NCBI RefSeq assembly: GCF_022788715.1
Contig: NZ_CP085169.1
Span: forward strand, 1 to 64,000
Source: Sulfitobacter sp. DSM 110093
GTDB lineage: Bacteria; Pseudomonadota; Alphaproteobacteria; Rhodobacterales; Rhodobacteraceae
Direction of reading: 5' to 3'
DNA: 64,000 nt
Shown here: positions 1-8,714 of the stretch, piece by piece
Position numbering within the stretch: position 1 is the first letter of the stretch
Layout: every line of letters begins with the position of its first letter
The notes under the pieces: model-generated
Seen by the model: the letters and a program-made list of their open reading frames with translations, nothing else
Told to the model about the DNA's origin: nothing
The model's database searches: none
Position numbers and translations under genes: made by a program

Positions 1-1203
1 ATGACAAACGCACTTCATGATAAGCTACGCGCAGACTCCGAAAGGCTGTCGCAGGCGCTTGACAATATGTCGAAGCTCTTTCTTGCTCCGAAGGAAGAGA
101 AGACCCTCAGGACCTTCTCGGGAGCAGAAGTTGCAGAGCTGCTTCGGGTTAGCGGAGGCTACCTGCGTAAATCGCATTTTGAAGGCAAAATTCCTGACGT
201 TGCTCAGAGTACTGGGAACAAGCGCTCCTACACCGCTGAAGACGTTCTGAAGATCCGAAAGATCCTCGATAAGAACGCCAAGGATCCCCATCATTTTCTG
301 CCGGGACGCAAGCCTGATGATAAACTACAAGTCTGGTCGACCGTCAATTTTAAAGGGGGCAGTTCGAAAACGACCTCATCGGTTCATCTTGCATTTCGAC
401 TTGCCGCTCGTGGATATCGCGTTCTCTGCATAGATGCCGATCCCCAGGCTTCCCTGACAACCTTCTTCGGATATCAGCCTGAGCTGGACTTCAAGGAAGG
501 CGGAACGCTCTATGACGCGCTGCGCTATACAGACGGTGATACGATCCGCGTGCCCATCACAGATGTGCTGCGCAAAACCTATGTGCCAAACCTCGACCTC
601 GTACCGGGCGGCATCATGCTATCTGAGTTCGAGACCGAAACGCCAATGGCGCTCAGCCGCGGCGAGCAGCCCGTTTTCTTCAACAGGCTGGGGGATAGCC
701 TCCGTCAGGTCGAAGACGACTACGATATCGTCATCATCGATTGTCCCCCACAGCTGGGCTATCTGACTATGGCGGCCGTATGTGCGTCCACATCTCTACT
801 AATGACCGTAATCCCTGAACGGGTCGATCTTGCCTCGGCAAGCCAGTTTCTCAACATGGCCTCCGGTGTGCTTGAGGTCATTCATGGTAACGGCGGCGTC
901 GCAAACTACGATAATTTCGCCTATCTGCTGACCCGCTATGACACCGGCATCAGTACGCAGGTCGATCTTGCTGATTGGATCCGGCAACTGCTCGGCGATA
1001 GCGTGATCCCTACCCCTTTCGTGAAGTCGTCGGCAATCAGTGAAGCCGGACTTTCGCAAAAGACGATCTTCGAGGTGGATTTGGCCGGCGCCAAGAACCG
1101 CAAGACCTATAACCGCGCGCTTGAAAGCGTCATCGGCTTCTCAAACGACGTCGAGAAGATGATCCAGGCCGCTTGGGGAAGGAATGTATCAGATGAGACG
1201 TGA
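1..1203 (+). CDS. repA: RepA, ParA-type partition ATPase of a repABC replicon
   Basis: This is the ParA-like ATPase that, with RepB and a centromere, segregates the plasmid and represses the repABC operon. An N-terminal helix-turn-helix (about residues 39-57) precedes a deviant Walker A motif (FKGGSSKTT, about 117-125), an IDADPQ motif, and a Walker A'/B region with IIDCPPQLG near 245. At 400 residues it is the normal length for plasmid RepA. The ATG is the first base of the window, so the promoter and operator lie outside it. The 3' end overlaps repB by 20 bases, as expected for one operon. The gene order repA-repB-repC makes the assignment secure. Confidence 0.97.
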   Translation: MTNALHDKLRADSERLSQALDNMSKLFLAPKEEKTLRTFSGAEVAELLRVSGGYLRKSHFEGKIPDVAQSTGNKRSYTAEDVLKIRKILDKNAKDPHHFLPGRKPDDKLQVWSTVNFKGGSSKTTSSVHLAFRLAARGYRVLCIDADPQASLTTFFGYQPELDFKEGGTLYDALRYTDGDTIRVPITDVLRKTYVPNLDLVPGGIMLSEFETETPMALSRGEQPVFFNRLGDSLRQVEDDYDIVIIDCPPQLGYLTMAAVCASTSLLMTVIPERVDLASASQFLNMASGVLEVIHGNGGVANYDNFAYLLTRYDTGISTQVDLADWIRQLLGDSVIPTPFVKSSAISEAGLSQKTIFEVDLAGAKNRKTYNRALESVIGFSNDVEKMIQAAWGRNVSDET

Positions 1204-2194
1204 TCTACTCGCTAAAAGCCTAAGTCAACTCAGTGAGGCGTCTTCGCCATCCGAAACTCTCGCGCAGCCCCCCTCCCCTATCGTGCAAGAGAAGACTAAA
1301 GCGCCAAGCGGACCCAGGTCCTTACAAGCCATGTCCAATGTATTGAGCCAGGTCTCTTCCCAAGCCGCTCAAATGGTGGATACACGTGAGATCGCAGATT
1401 CCGCGCTGCAGGACCGTTTTGATACGAGCGATGGACTCGATGATCTGATTGCATCGATCCAGGCTTCCGGACAGGAGCTCCCGGTTCTGCTACGTTACAG
1501 GCGTGGCGCCGGTCAGCGGTATGAAGTGGTCTATGGGCGGCGGCGTATCGCGGCTTGCCGTGAACTTGGCATCCCGGTGCGCGCGCTCATCCGTGAAATG
1601 GAAGAGCGCGATGCCCTCATGTCGCTCGCACGTGAGAACTCCGCGCGCCTTCAGCGAAGCTTCATCGAACAGGCAGTTTTCGCAACGCGTCTGGACGAGT
1701 ACGGCTTCGATAAAGATGAGATTTGCGGGCTTCTGGCGGTTGATAAAACGACATTGAGCCGCCTCGCTACCGTGGCCCGTGATGTACCCATCGAGGTCAT
1801 CGAACGTATTGGCTCTGGTCATGATATTGGCCGTCGGCCATGGTTGGATCTTCGCAAGGCCCTCAAAGAAACTGGTGTCCTCGATACCAACAAGCTGCTT
1901 GCGATGGTCCCTGACGAGGAGGACCCCCTCAAGGCTCTGCAGGGCCTCATTGATACGATTCGTACCGCCACCTTGAGCGAAGAGACGCAGCAACAAGTAG
2001 CCGCCCCGGTGAGACGCTCTGAACCATTGACGGTGGGCGATAAGCCGGTTCGCTTCGTCAAGAAGCGCGGGAAAATCACCATCGAGACAACGGAAGAATA
2101 TGCAACTGATTTTATCGAGTATCTTGAGGACCATCTTCTTCAAATATTTGACAGCTGGTCAAGCGAATTGGCCGGTGGTCAAAAGGTTAAGTAA
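1184..2194 (+). CDS. repB: RepB, ParB-type centromere-binding protein
   Basis: RepB binds the plasmid centromere and works with RepA in segregation. The ParB nuclease-like core is visible around residues 75-165 (YEVVYGRRRIAACRELG and RENSARLQRS), followed by a helix-turn-helix near 170-200 and a C-terminal region likely to dimerise. Its 336 residues are typical of RepB. A second in-frame ATG nine bases downstream (MRRDLL) could be the true start; both overlap the end of repA, so translation is probably coupled. A perfect palindrome lies 13 bases after the stop and is a good candidate for its binding site. Confidence 0.96.
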   Translation: MYQMRRDLLAKSLSQLSEASSPSETLAQPPSPIVQEKTKAPSGPRSLQAMSNVLSQVSSQAAQMVDTREIADSALQDRFDTSDGLDDLIASIQASGQELPVLLRYRRGAGQRYEVVYGRRRIAACRELGIPVRALIREMEERDALMSLARENSARLQRSFIEQAVFATRLDEYGFDKDEICGLLAVDKTTLSRLATVARDVPIEVIERIGSGHDIGRRPWLDLRKALKETGVLDTNKLLAMVPDEEDPLKALQGLIDTIRTATLSEETQQQVAAPVRRSEPLTVGDKPVRFVKKRGKITIETTEEYATDFIEYLEDHLLQIFDSWSSELAGGQKVK

Positions 2195-2207
2195 TTGATT
2201 CTAAATA

Positions 2208-2223
2208 GTTGACCATGGTCAAC
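2208..2223. promoter_or_regulatory. Candidate parS palindrome after repB
   Basis: GTTGACCATGGTCAAC is a perfect 16-bp palindrome located 14 bases after repB. It shares its GTTGACC...GGTCAAC arms with the TGACCGCGGTCA palindromes in and beyond repC, differing only in the centre (AT instead of CG). RepABC plasmids carry 16-bp palindromic RepB sites, so this is read as a centromere site. The assignment rests on position and symmetry. Confidence 0.7.
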
Positions 2224-2307
2224 TCATCGGACCGAACGACAATAAGAGCCATAATGGCCTCGTAACAACCATAGAGAATAACAAAGAGAAAGGTGGCAGA
2301 CGCAACG

Positions 2308-2362
2308 CAAAAAGAAACCCCCCGAAACCGAAGTCTCGAAGGGTCCCATAAGATTTAAGCAC
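2308..2362 (-). ncRNA. Antisense (countertranscribed) RNA controlling repC
   Basis: The repB-repC gap of repABC replicons encodes a short antisense RNA that lowers RepC synthesis and sets incompatibility. On the minus strand here a -35-like TTGCAA (2390-2395) and a -10-like TATCCA (2367-2372) are separated by 17 bp, so a transcript would start near 2360. About 20 bases on it enters a strong hairpin with a TTCG loop and a U-rich tail, giving an RNA of about 50 nt. The promoter elements are weak matches, but the hairpin is convincing. Confidence 0.7.
2318..2343 (-). terminator. Intrinsic terminator of the repC antisense RNA
   Basis: Read on the minus strand, an 11-bp stem (CCCTTCGAGAC against GTTTCGGGGGG) closes a TTCG tetraloop. 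Three of the pairs are G-U wobbles that would only form in RNA of this strand. A TTTCTTTTTG run follows directly, which fits Rho-independent termination. Confidence 0.75.
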
Positions 2363-2438
2363 CTCATGGATACCTTGCTAGAGAATCGTTTGCAACACCG
2401 TTTTTGGTGAATGGTTTCTCTTTGCCGTCTGAAAATTT

Positions 2439-3743
2439 ATGATACAGGCTACAACCACGGTGATTCATACCGGGGAACGGGGGAGCCATCCCCCTACCCG
2501 CCTTGGACCAGCACCCCAAGTAACCCGTCGCGATTTGATGACCGCGGTCAAAAGCAGCTCACCGAGCTATGAAATAACGCCAAGTACAATCCTTGTTCTT
2601 GAGTCGCTTTTGAGCTTCCTCCCCTGCCGAAATCGCGAAACAGGCGAAGAGGCCCCGCTTAGCTCCGGGGAGCTTCTCGTGGTTTACCCCTCGAATAAAT
2701 CCATCTGTGAACGTGCCAACCGCATGAATGAGCGAGTGCTTCGGCGCCACATCGCGAAGCTCTGCGATATCGGCTTCATCACGCGCAAAGACAGCGCCAC
2801 CGGAAAACGTTTCCCGCTCCGGGTCGGCGGGGTTGTGCGTGACGCCTTTGGCTTCGATCTGTCCCCCCTCCTCCAAGCCTACCCCGAGCTGGTGGCCGAG
2901 GCAGCAAGGCTCGAACTTGAAGCGGAAGAGCTTCGCTTGACGCGTTCCGTAGCGTTGGCAATTCGGGCTGATCTTCTGCGCGCACCTCAGCAGTTGACCG
3001 CGGCACAGATCGACTTTCTCGCTGAGGTGAAGAAGATTCTACGCCGAGCTTCTTTAAAGACAGAAGAGGTGTCAGCTTTGATCTGCGAAATGCGCGAGCT
3101 GAAACCTGCCACTGAAGCGCCTCTTTCTGCCAGGGATGAGGATAGCCAGATCGCTCCACCCCATCACAGCATCCCCTACCCTGCACCCGCCGATCAGCTG
3201 GGGAATGCAGGCCTCAATGAAATTGCTCTCCGGGAAATTGACCCCGGCCAAAGCGGTGTTGGTGATGAGCTAGAACATGAATTTGAAGCGGCCCAGTCAG
3301 ACGCTTTGCCAAGCCGAAAAGTCGGCGTTCAGCGCGATGCTTGCCCTCGAAACCTGTTTGCGGAGACGTCGGAAGAGTCCGGCAAGAACGGTCAAATTGT
3401 CCGGCAAGTAGAGTCCTTAAAAATAGATCCTAATATGAAAGCGCCCAACGAATATGCCCGGCTTGTCGAAGCATGGGAGCGTTGTCCCAATATCGCCAGC
3501 CTCTATCCGAACGCTGTGCAATCTCCGTCTCGTCTGCGGGAAACAGTTTTTCTTTTCGGATCTTTTTTGAATTTGAAAAGTGACGCTCTGGCGAAAGGTG
3601 TCGTTTCAATCGGATGGCCGAACATGCTCAGAGCATTGGAATATCTGGCTGAGAATGCGTTACGCATCAAATCACCGGCCGCCTATTTCACCTCAATGAT
3701 CGATGGCTTCATCGCGGGCAAACCGGTTGCAGGCATGCGTTGA
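2439..3743 (+). CDS. repC: RepC replication initiator
   Basis: RepC is the initiator of repABC plasmids and binds an origin inside its own coding sequence. The N-terminal part is the conserved winged-helix region (residues about 25-160, with SICERANRMNERVLRRH and ITRKDSATGKRFPLR), followed by a helical, charged and variable segment and a conserved C-terminal domain (SLYPNAVQSP to the end). The length of 434 residues is normal. It lies 244 bases after repB, a gap holding the antisense RNA. A TGACCGCGGTCA palindrome occurs inside its coding sequence at 2539. Confidence 0.95.
   Translation: MIQATTTVIHTGERGSHPPTRLGPAPQVTRRDLMTAVKSSSPSYEITPSTILVLESLLSFLPCRNRETGEEAPLSSGELLVVYPSNKSICERANRMNERVLRRHIAKLCDIGFITRKDSATGKRFPLRVGGVVRDAFGFDLSPLLQAYPELVAEAARLELEAEELRLTRSVALAIRADLLRAPQQLTAAQIDFLAEVKKILRRASLKTEEVSALICEMRELKPATEAPLSARDEDSQIAPPHHSIPYPAPADQLGNAGLNEIALREIDPGQSGVGDELEHEFEAAQSDALPSRKVGVQRDACPRNLFAETSEESGKNGQIVRQVESLKIDPNMKAPNEYARLVEAWERCPNIASLYPNAVQSPSRLRETVFLFGSFLNLKSDALAKGVVSIGWPNMLRALEYLAENALRIKSPAAYFTSMIDGFIAGKPVAGMR
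2539..2550. repeat. TGACCGCGGTCA palindrome inside repC
   Basis: A perfect 12-bp palindrome about 100 bases into repC. The same core recurs at 3771, 4378 and, with one change, 5059. It may be a RepB site or part of the replication control region. Confidence 0.6.
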
Positions 3744-3770
3744 ACCTAACATGATCCGGGGCTTAGCCCA

Positions 3771-3788
3771 AATTGACCGCGGTCAATT
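3771..3788. promoter_or_regulatory. Candidate parS palindrome after repC
   Basis: AATTGACCGCGGTCAATT is a perfect 18-bp palindrome 27 bases after the repC stop. A decayed relative (GACCGCAGTCAAT) follows around 3841. Its length, symmetry and position are those of a plasmid centromere site. Confidence 0.7.
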
Positions 3789-4375
3789 CTCCTGAATCTG
3801 ATACGGTGCCTTCTTAGAATACTGTGATCGACCTGAAAGGGACCGCAGTCAATCGAGATCAAGTGGACATCTCGAACCCTTCAGTTTCCTGATGAAAGCG
3901 CTTCAGACGTCTCAGATATGGTCGGAGCTTCAACCGCGATGTCGCGCGTGACATGAGACATTGGTATACAGGTAGTAAGCTTGTCATCAGCATTAATCCT
4001 GATCCGCCAGTCAGGTTCCCACAGATGTTCTGGCCCCCGGACCCGAATGTATTTTTTTACCTGAACAATCATATCAGATATTCTGTATCCTTCTGAGTTG
4101 CTCTGATTAATACTATCTAGCTTGCATGAAAAGCCTCAGCCTGTGAAGAAATAGATCTTTTCCGAACCGCGCGCTTTAGCATTTCTTCACTCTGCGGAAT
4201 CCGGCTCGGGTCGCAGCGGCTTCAAGGTTGTAGCCAAAGCGCTACTTTGAACCGGTCGTTGAATAGTCGGGGCACTCTGGGAGATAGTAAATTGTCGAGT
4301 TCCTGTTCCCGATTACTGGAGCTGCCGTTTCAGGAGCTTTAGCCGGCTCGGCGGAAAGGAACGACGCGTTGTCAA

Positions 4376-4389
4376 ATTGACCGCGGTCA
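4376..4389. repeat. Third TGACCGCGGTCA palindrome
   Basis: The core palindrome (4378-4389, preceded by AT) recurs about 600 bases beyond the repC-proximal copy, in sequence without a convincing gene. A one-mismatch copy, CGACCGCGGTCA, is at 5059-5070. Confidence 0.55.
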
Positions 4390-5364
4390 TTTCTAACTGT
4401 TGGGTAGATGACCGGCTCGGCGTCCGGGTTCAGCGACATTAAGCCGGGATATGATTCGACACCCTTTCAAACCCCTGAGCATGGGTGACTCCCAGAGTTG
4501 ATGCGGAAATCCCAGCCTGCGCTGTCCTGAATAGGAAGGCTCACGACGCGCGGCGCCCAGATATTATCATAGAGGTTGGAGATGAGTGTAGTGCCGCCTA
4601 GGCTTATCACAGTTGCCACGAACTGGCTGACTGGGTCCCATACCGCTTCCGTCGGAGGCAAGTTGAAAACGACCGCAACGAAAGCCTGGGTGCCTTCAAA
4701 ACTCTCATTCAGCTGAACGAGGTAGAATCGCAGGACAAGCGCTCCCTTCTCTCGTTCAGCCGTTGATTTTTATAGTTTGAATGTACCGCGACCAAGACGA
4801 ACTGAAACCCATTGGCGGGCACGAAATGCATAGAGATGGGCCCTTGCACGAAGACTTCGCGATCGTCCAGATAGAGAACAGCGACATCGACTAAAGTTAT
4901 TCTACCTGTGCATTAAAGGAAGGAGTAGGAGGCATGCGATACTAGAGCGTCCCATCGCGCGCCAGTTTTAGCCTTGAACGACCGGATCAGCTGATCCGCG
5001 CCTTCTACACCCATGACTTTTTGATCTGGGATCAAGTCAAATTGAAGCACGGCCTGCACGACCGCGGTCAAGTCCTTCCCATTATTCCATCCGAGATGTT
5101 CGATATTCTAACCTGAGATAGTGGCATCCGCGTAAACCGGTGAGGACAACTAGAATAGAAATTTGAGTCACAGAAATTTTTTGATATTATTTATTTCCAG
5201 GCACGAGGTAACTCCTTCCGATCGTCTTCCGCGCGGGGCAGGGGCACAGAAACGAGATAGTGACGGGATGAGAGGTTATCTAATGGCTGTTCCTCGCCCA
5301 AAATCGGTCTCCATTGACCAAGACTTCGCATTGGCATATAATGCCAATAGGGGAGATTCGACCG

Positions 5365-5622
5365 ATGGTGACCCGCAACGTTGTCCTGACCGAAGCCCAA
5401 GACCATTTGGTTCAAGCACTGGTGGCGTCCGGGCGCTACCAGAATGCGAGTGAAGCCCTGCGCGCTGGCCTGAGGCTGCTCGAGCAGGAGGAGGCGCAGA
5501 TCATGGGGAACCGCGAAAGGCTTCTCGAGGGTCTGGCGCAGGCCAAGGCGGGTGATTTTGCTGAGGGCAGCGGCAAAGATGCGATCTGTAGGGCCTTTGC
5601 TACTGCGCGCGCGCGTTCATGA
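5365..5622 (+). CDS. parD: ParD-family antitoxin
   Basis: A short ribbon-helix-helix antitoxin that would bind and neutralise the ParE toxin encoded next to it and repress the pair. The N-terminal VTRNVVLTEAQ strand is followed by the typical ParD stretch ASGRYQNASEALRAGLRLLE (about residues 20-39) and a charged C-terminal tail that would wrap the toxin. The ATG at 5365 is preferred over an upstream frame extension because it begins exactly at the domain and has GGGAG nine bases before it. The stop overlaps the toxin start (ATGA), a standard coupled arrangement. Confidence 0.88.
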   Translation: MVTRNVVLTEAQDHLVQALVASGRYQNASEALRAGLRLLEQEEAQIMGNRERLLEGLAQAKAGDFAEGSGKDAICRAFATARARS

Positions 5623-5954
5623 GCCAAGCCTTCCGGCTAACCCGTCGTGCGGAAGCCAGCCTTACTGAACTCGCTATATGGACGGTCGAAACTTTCGGAC
5701 TCCGCCAAGCAGAGCTTTATGAGGTAGAATTACTCAACCGCTGTGAACGCATTCTGAATGACCAAGCCCATAGTCGGAGTTGCGTAGCTCTCGTTGGTGA
5801 TGGCGAAGACCTACGGTTCATGAGGGCAGGGGAGTATTTCCTAGTCTTTCTAGACCGATCGGAGGAGGTTATCATCGTGGATATCCTCCATTCCCGAAGC
5901 GATCTCCCGCGCCATGTTGCCTCGCGTTTGGCTTTGCAATCCGAAGACACCTGA
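5619..5954 (+). CDS. parE: ParE/RelE-family toxin
   Basis: A 111-residue toxin of the ParE fold. ParE proteins poison DNA gyrase, and related RelE proteins cut mRNA; the sequence alone does not decide which. The family pattern is visible: TRRAEASLTELAIW at the start, a central helix with the RCERILND stretch, then strands ending in FLVFLDRSEEVIIVDILHSR. It overlaps the antitoxin gene by four bases, and with it forms a plasmid addiction module beside the replication genes. It converges on the recombinase gene, six bases away. Confidence 0.88.
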   Translation: MSQAFRLTRRAEASLTELAIWTVETFGLRQAELYEVELLNRCERILNDQAHSRSCVALVGDGEDLRFMRAGEYFLVFLDRSEEVIIVDILHSRSDLPRHVASRLALQSEDT

Positions 5955-5960
5955 TCCTCG

Positions 5961-7058
5961 TCACAATCCGGCTGCCTTCGTCAGGTTCACTCGGAACCGG
6001 TCGCGCCGGCGTTGATAGAGGCGCGTCATTTCGGCTGAAGCGTGCCCGAGCTGCTTCTGGACATAGCGTTCATCAACCTCTGCCGAACTGGCTAGGCCGG
6101 CACGCAGCGAATGACCGGAAAACAGCGCGAGCCGGTCCTTTTCAGGTAGGTCGGCACGAATTCCGGCGTCCAAGACCGTGCGCTTGATCAGCCGCACGAC
6201 ATGCTTGTCGTTTAATCTCTTCTCGGATGCTCTTTTGCCATCCTGCGACGTGCCGACAAAGACCGGACCGGAGTTGATCTTGGCGAAATTCAGCCATTGT
6301 TCGAGTGCGTGCACGGGGCAGGTCTGGTCCTTGGAACCGCGGCCAATTTCGACCTCGCGCCAGCCAGTCTTAGCATTGAGAGTGAGCAGGGCGCCCTTGT
6401 CGAAGATCGCGATCCAACCGCCGGAATCCGGCGTGTCATCCTTGTGAGCGTCGAGGCTGATGATCTCCGACCGACGCAGCCCGCCCGCATAGCCGATCAG
6501 TAGGATGGCCCGGTCTCGCAGACCGCGCAGGTCGTAAGGCAAGGTGGCTACCATCGCGAGAATGTCCTCGGCCAGGATCGCCTCCTTCTGCACCGGCGGA
6601 CGGGCGTGTTTGCGTTTGATGCCGGCCAGCACGGTGGCGATATGGCGGTTCTTGCGATCGAGGTTGAAGCCGCGCTGAGTGTAGTTCCAGCGAAGGCCAG
6701 AAAGACGGCGCTCGATGGTCGAAACTGAGAGGGCAGGTGCCTTTCCCGTGGGTGCCGCCAAGTTGGCGAGGTAGAGGCCGATCATCTCGGGTGAAGGCGG
6801 CAAGGGCTCCGTTCCTTTCAATCTGCACCAGCGGGCAAAGTGCGCCCAGTCTTTTGCATAGGCAGTCAGGGTGTTCTCAGAGGCCGCCTGTTTTGCATAG
6901 CCGCGTGCGGTTTCTACCAGCTGATCGAGGGCGCCTGAGCCAGCCACATGCGAGGGCAGGGAGATGCCGTCACTTTTCTTTTGCTCTCTCGCGTCACCCT
7001 GAGCATTTTCGGATGTGCTAGGGCGTGCTGAGCTCAGCTTCGCGTCCTCTGTGGCCAT
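5961..7058 (-). CDS. Tyrosine recombinase/integrase
   Basis: A 365-residue site-specific recombinase. The SAM-like N-terminal domain (about 45-135) is followed by the catalytic domain with the family residues in place: Arg195 in GGLRRSE, His316-x-x-Arg319 in GHSLRAG, His339 in LGHAS and the nucleophile Tyr348 in LYQRR. The start is supported by GGGGGA four bases upstream. Plasmid copies of this type often resolve multimers or integrate cassettes. It sits between the ParDE module and the divergent DUF1403-ScpB genes, so a maintenance role such as dimer resolution is plausible, but no core recombination site was identified. Confidence 0.92.
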   Translation of the reverse strand: MATEDAKLSSARPSTSENAQGDAREQKKSDGISLPSHVAGSGALDQLVETARGYAKQAASENTLTAYAKDWAHFARWCRLKGTEPLPPSPEMIGLYLANLAAPTGKAPALSVSTIERRLSGLRWNYTQRGFNLDRKNRHIATVLAGIKRKHARPPVQKEAILAEDILAMVATLPYDLRGLRDRAILLIGYAGGLRRSEIISLDAHKDDTPDSGGWIAIFDKGALLTLNAKTGWREVEIGRGSKDQTCPVHALEQWLNFAKINSGPVFVGTSQDGKRASEKRLNDKHVVRLIKRTVLDAGIRADLPEKDRLALFSGHSLRAGLASSAEVDERYVQKQLGHASAEMTRLYQRRRDRFRVNLTKAAGL

Positions 7059-7200
7059 GTTTCCCCCAAAATTTCACGAATATTACGACTGTGCTAAAGC
7101 ATATCTTTTTACTTCCGATAATGTAAGATTATTGGACATATCTAACCGTAGCAATGTTGGGCGGTTTTGTCGCTATTTTCTGGCATAAAGAGCCGCCTCG

Positions 7201-8100
7201 ATGTATGCTTCGTGCATGACCTTTGCCCGCGCGAATTCAATCGAGTGTCTTGCCACGCTACCTCGGATGCCTGACTGGGTCACCTCCGGACGAGCCGAAA
7301 CCCCTGAAGATGTGGCGTTTTTGTCGGGTGCGGCGCTTGCTCAACTGGATCAGGTGTTGGCACGACACGAAGTCCCCAAAACTTTATTGCGGGAACGTCT
7401 CGCGCTGCGTGCCGCTGAGGCAAGTGTGTCGTTTTCTGGCCGTTCTGAGCGGACTCGAGACTTGCGGGACGCTGTTCACTTATTGCGCCCGGGTGATCTA
7501 CCGGGACCGGCAGGTGGGGACTACCTGGCTTGGCGTTGCGCAGCCGAGCGGCCGGTGTCTATTACGGCTCTGAGCCGCGCCGTACCGACCCTTGAGCGGG
7601 AGCAGATCGCTATGTGGCTCGATGCGGGGCAGGGGGCGCCGGTCTCTCGCGCGGCCATGGTGTTGGAGATGGTCCTGACCGATGCGCCGCGGGAAGAGCT
7701 GTCGGCGCTTATCTTGACGGATGCGGCCCTCGCGCAGGCGCTCGGCTGGGATTATCTTGTGCCGTTGTTGGCCCAAGGCCTGAACCGTGCTGACTTGAGA
7801 AAGCGAGGCGAAGACCTGCGTCGGGCCTGTCATCGCGCGATCATCTCATCGGCCGCGGAGGCCGTGCGGCTCTCCGCCGGCCTTGCGCGTCGGACAGCTC
7901 ATCTGAAAGCAGTCGCCCCCAAGCTCCGGGCGAAAGCGGCAAAGCAGGCGGTTGAGATTTTTCTAACCCGTGACGCCGTGACCCCGTCCGCGTTGCCTTT
8001 GCCAGATCGGGCGGCGCGGCGGCTATGTGATCGTTTGATTGCGCTCGGCGCGGTGCGTGAATTGACTGGTCGTGAGACGTTTCGGATCTACGGGGTTTAG
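7201..8100 (+). CDS. DUF1403 family protein
   Basis: A 299-residue soluble, alanine- and arginine-rich, mostly helical protein that I recognise as the DUF1403 family of alphaproteobacterial plasmids. Its function is unknown. It is rich in LxxA/RAA helices, has a region near 240-270 with many basic residues, and a C-terminal segment (PLPDRAARRLCDRLIALGAVREL) that resembles a winged helix. The ORF could begin at 7201 or at a second ATG at 7216. Two bases separate its stop from the ScpB-like gene, so the two are clearly co-expressed; this pairing is typical of the family. Confidence 0.75.
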   Translation: MYASCMTFARANSIECLATLPRMPDWVTSGRAETPEDVAFLSGAALAQLDQVLARHEVPKTLLRERLALRAAEASVSFSGRSERTRDLRDAVHLLRPGDLPGPAGGDYLAWRCAAERPVSITALSRAVPTLEREQIAMWLDAGQGAPVSRAAMVLEMVLTDAPREELSALILTDAALAQALGWDYLVPLLAQGLNRADLRKRGEDLRRACHRAIISSAAEAVRLSAGLARRTAHLKAVAPKLRAKAAKQAVEIFLTRDAVTPSALPLPDRAARRLCDRLIALGAVRELTGRETFRIYGV

Positions 8101-8102
8101 GT

Positions 8103-8714
8103 ATGGCAAAAAATCGCCCCGCGTCAGAGCTCGACCGCGAGCTTGCCGACCTTCCAACCGAGCTACGCTGGCGCGAGTGGATGCGCCGGATTGAGGCGGT
8201 GCTGTTCGCCAGTGCATCGCCTATTAAACGCGATGATTTGGCGCGGGTGGTGGGGGAGGGGGTGTCGGTCGACCTGCTGATTGAAGACCTGTCCGTAGAC
8301 CTCGAGGAACGGTCCTTTGAACTTTCTCAAGTTGCCGGTGGATGGGTGTTTCGGACGCGGGCCGCTTATGCCCCAGCGATCCGCCTTGCTGCGGACGTAG
8401 ATGATCAGTTTACGGACCTGAATGCGTTCGACGTCGCAGTCCTCGCCGCCGTTGCCTATCATCAACCAATCACCCGCGATGGGTTGAAAGACATCTTCGG
8501 CAAAGAGATTAGCCGGGACCTGATTGGGCGGTTACATGCGCACAACCTAATCGGGGCCGGGCCAAGGGCGCCCCGTCGTGGCGCGCCCTACACCTTCGTT
8601 ACTACAGAGCAGTTTCTCGTCGCATTTGACCTTGAGACTTTGCGCGATCTGCCCAACAGAGAACAGCTGGAAGACGCAGGCTTAAATGCAGAGAGCGACA
8701 AGGCCAACATATAA
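8103..8714 (+). CDS. scpB: ScpB-like segregation and condensation protein
   Basis: A 203-residue protein resembling ScpB, the winged-helix partner of the kleisin ScpA in SMC condensin. The first winged helix (RIEAVLFASASPIKRDDLARVVG, about 27-50) and the second (FDVAVLAAVAYHQPITRDGLKDIFGK, about 108-134) are both visible, with the conserved LIGAGPRAPRRGAPYTFVTT near the end. No ScpA or SMC gene is in the window, so this copy either works with chromosomal partners or has a separate plasmid role with DUF1403. It follows that gene immediately. Confidence 0.85.
   Translation: MAKNRPASELDRELADLPTELRWREWMRRIEAVLFASASPIKRDDLARVVGEGVSVDLLIEDLSVDLEERSFELSQVAGGWVFRTRAAYAPAIRLAADVDDQFTDLNAFDVAVLAAVAYHQPITRDGLKDIFGKEISRDLIGRLHAHNLIGAGPRAPRRGAPYTFVTTEQFLVAFDLETLRDLPNREQLEDAGLNAESDKANI

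Larger units (their letters stand above)
3744..5364. other. Gene-poor region downstream of repC
   Basis: No convincing gene is visible in these 1.6 kb. Three minus-strand reading frames of about 63 codons (3881-4072, 4242-4439, 4467-4661) look like pieces of one or more decayed genes: they are interrupted, have no clear ribosome sites and match no family I recognise. The region does hold at least three copies of the TGACCGCGGTCA palindrome, so its retained role may be as the plasmid centromere. Confidence 0.5.

Noticed and set aside
1490..2143. A 217-codon antisense frame within repB
   Set aside because: repB is certain by homology and order; the antisense frame shows no family and no ribosome site.
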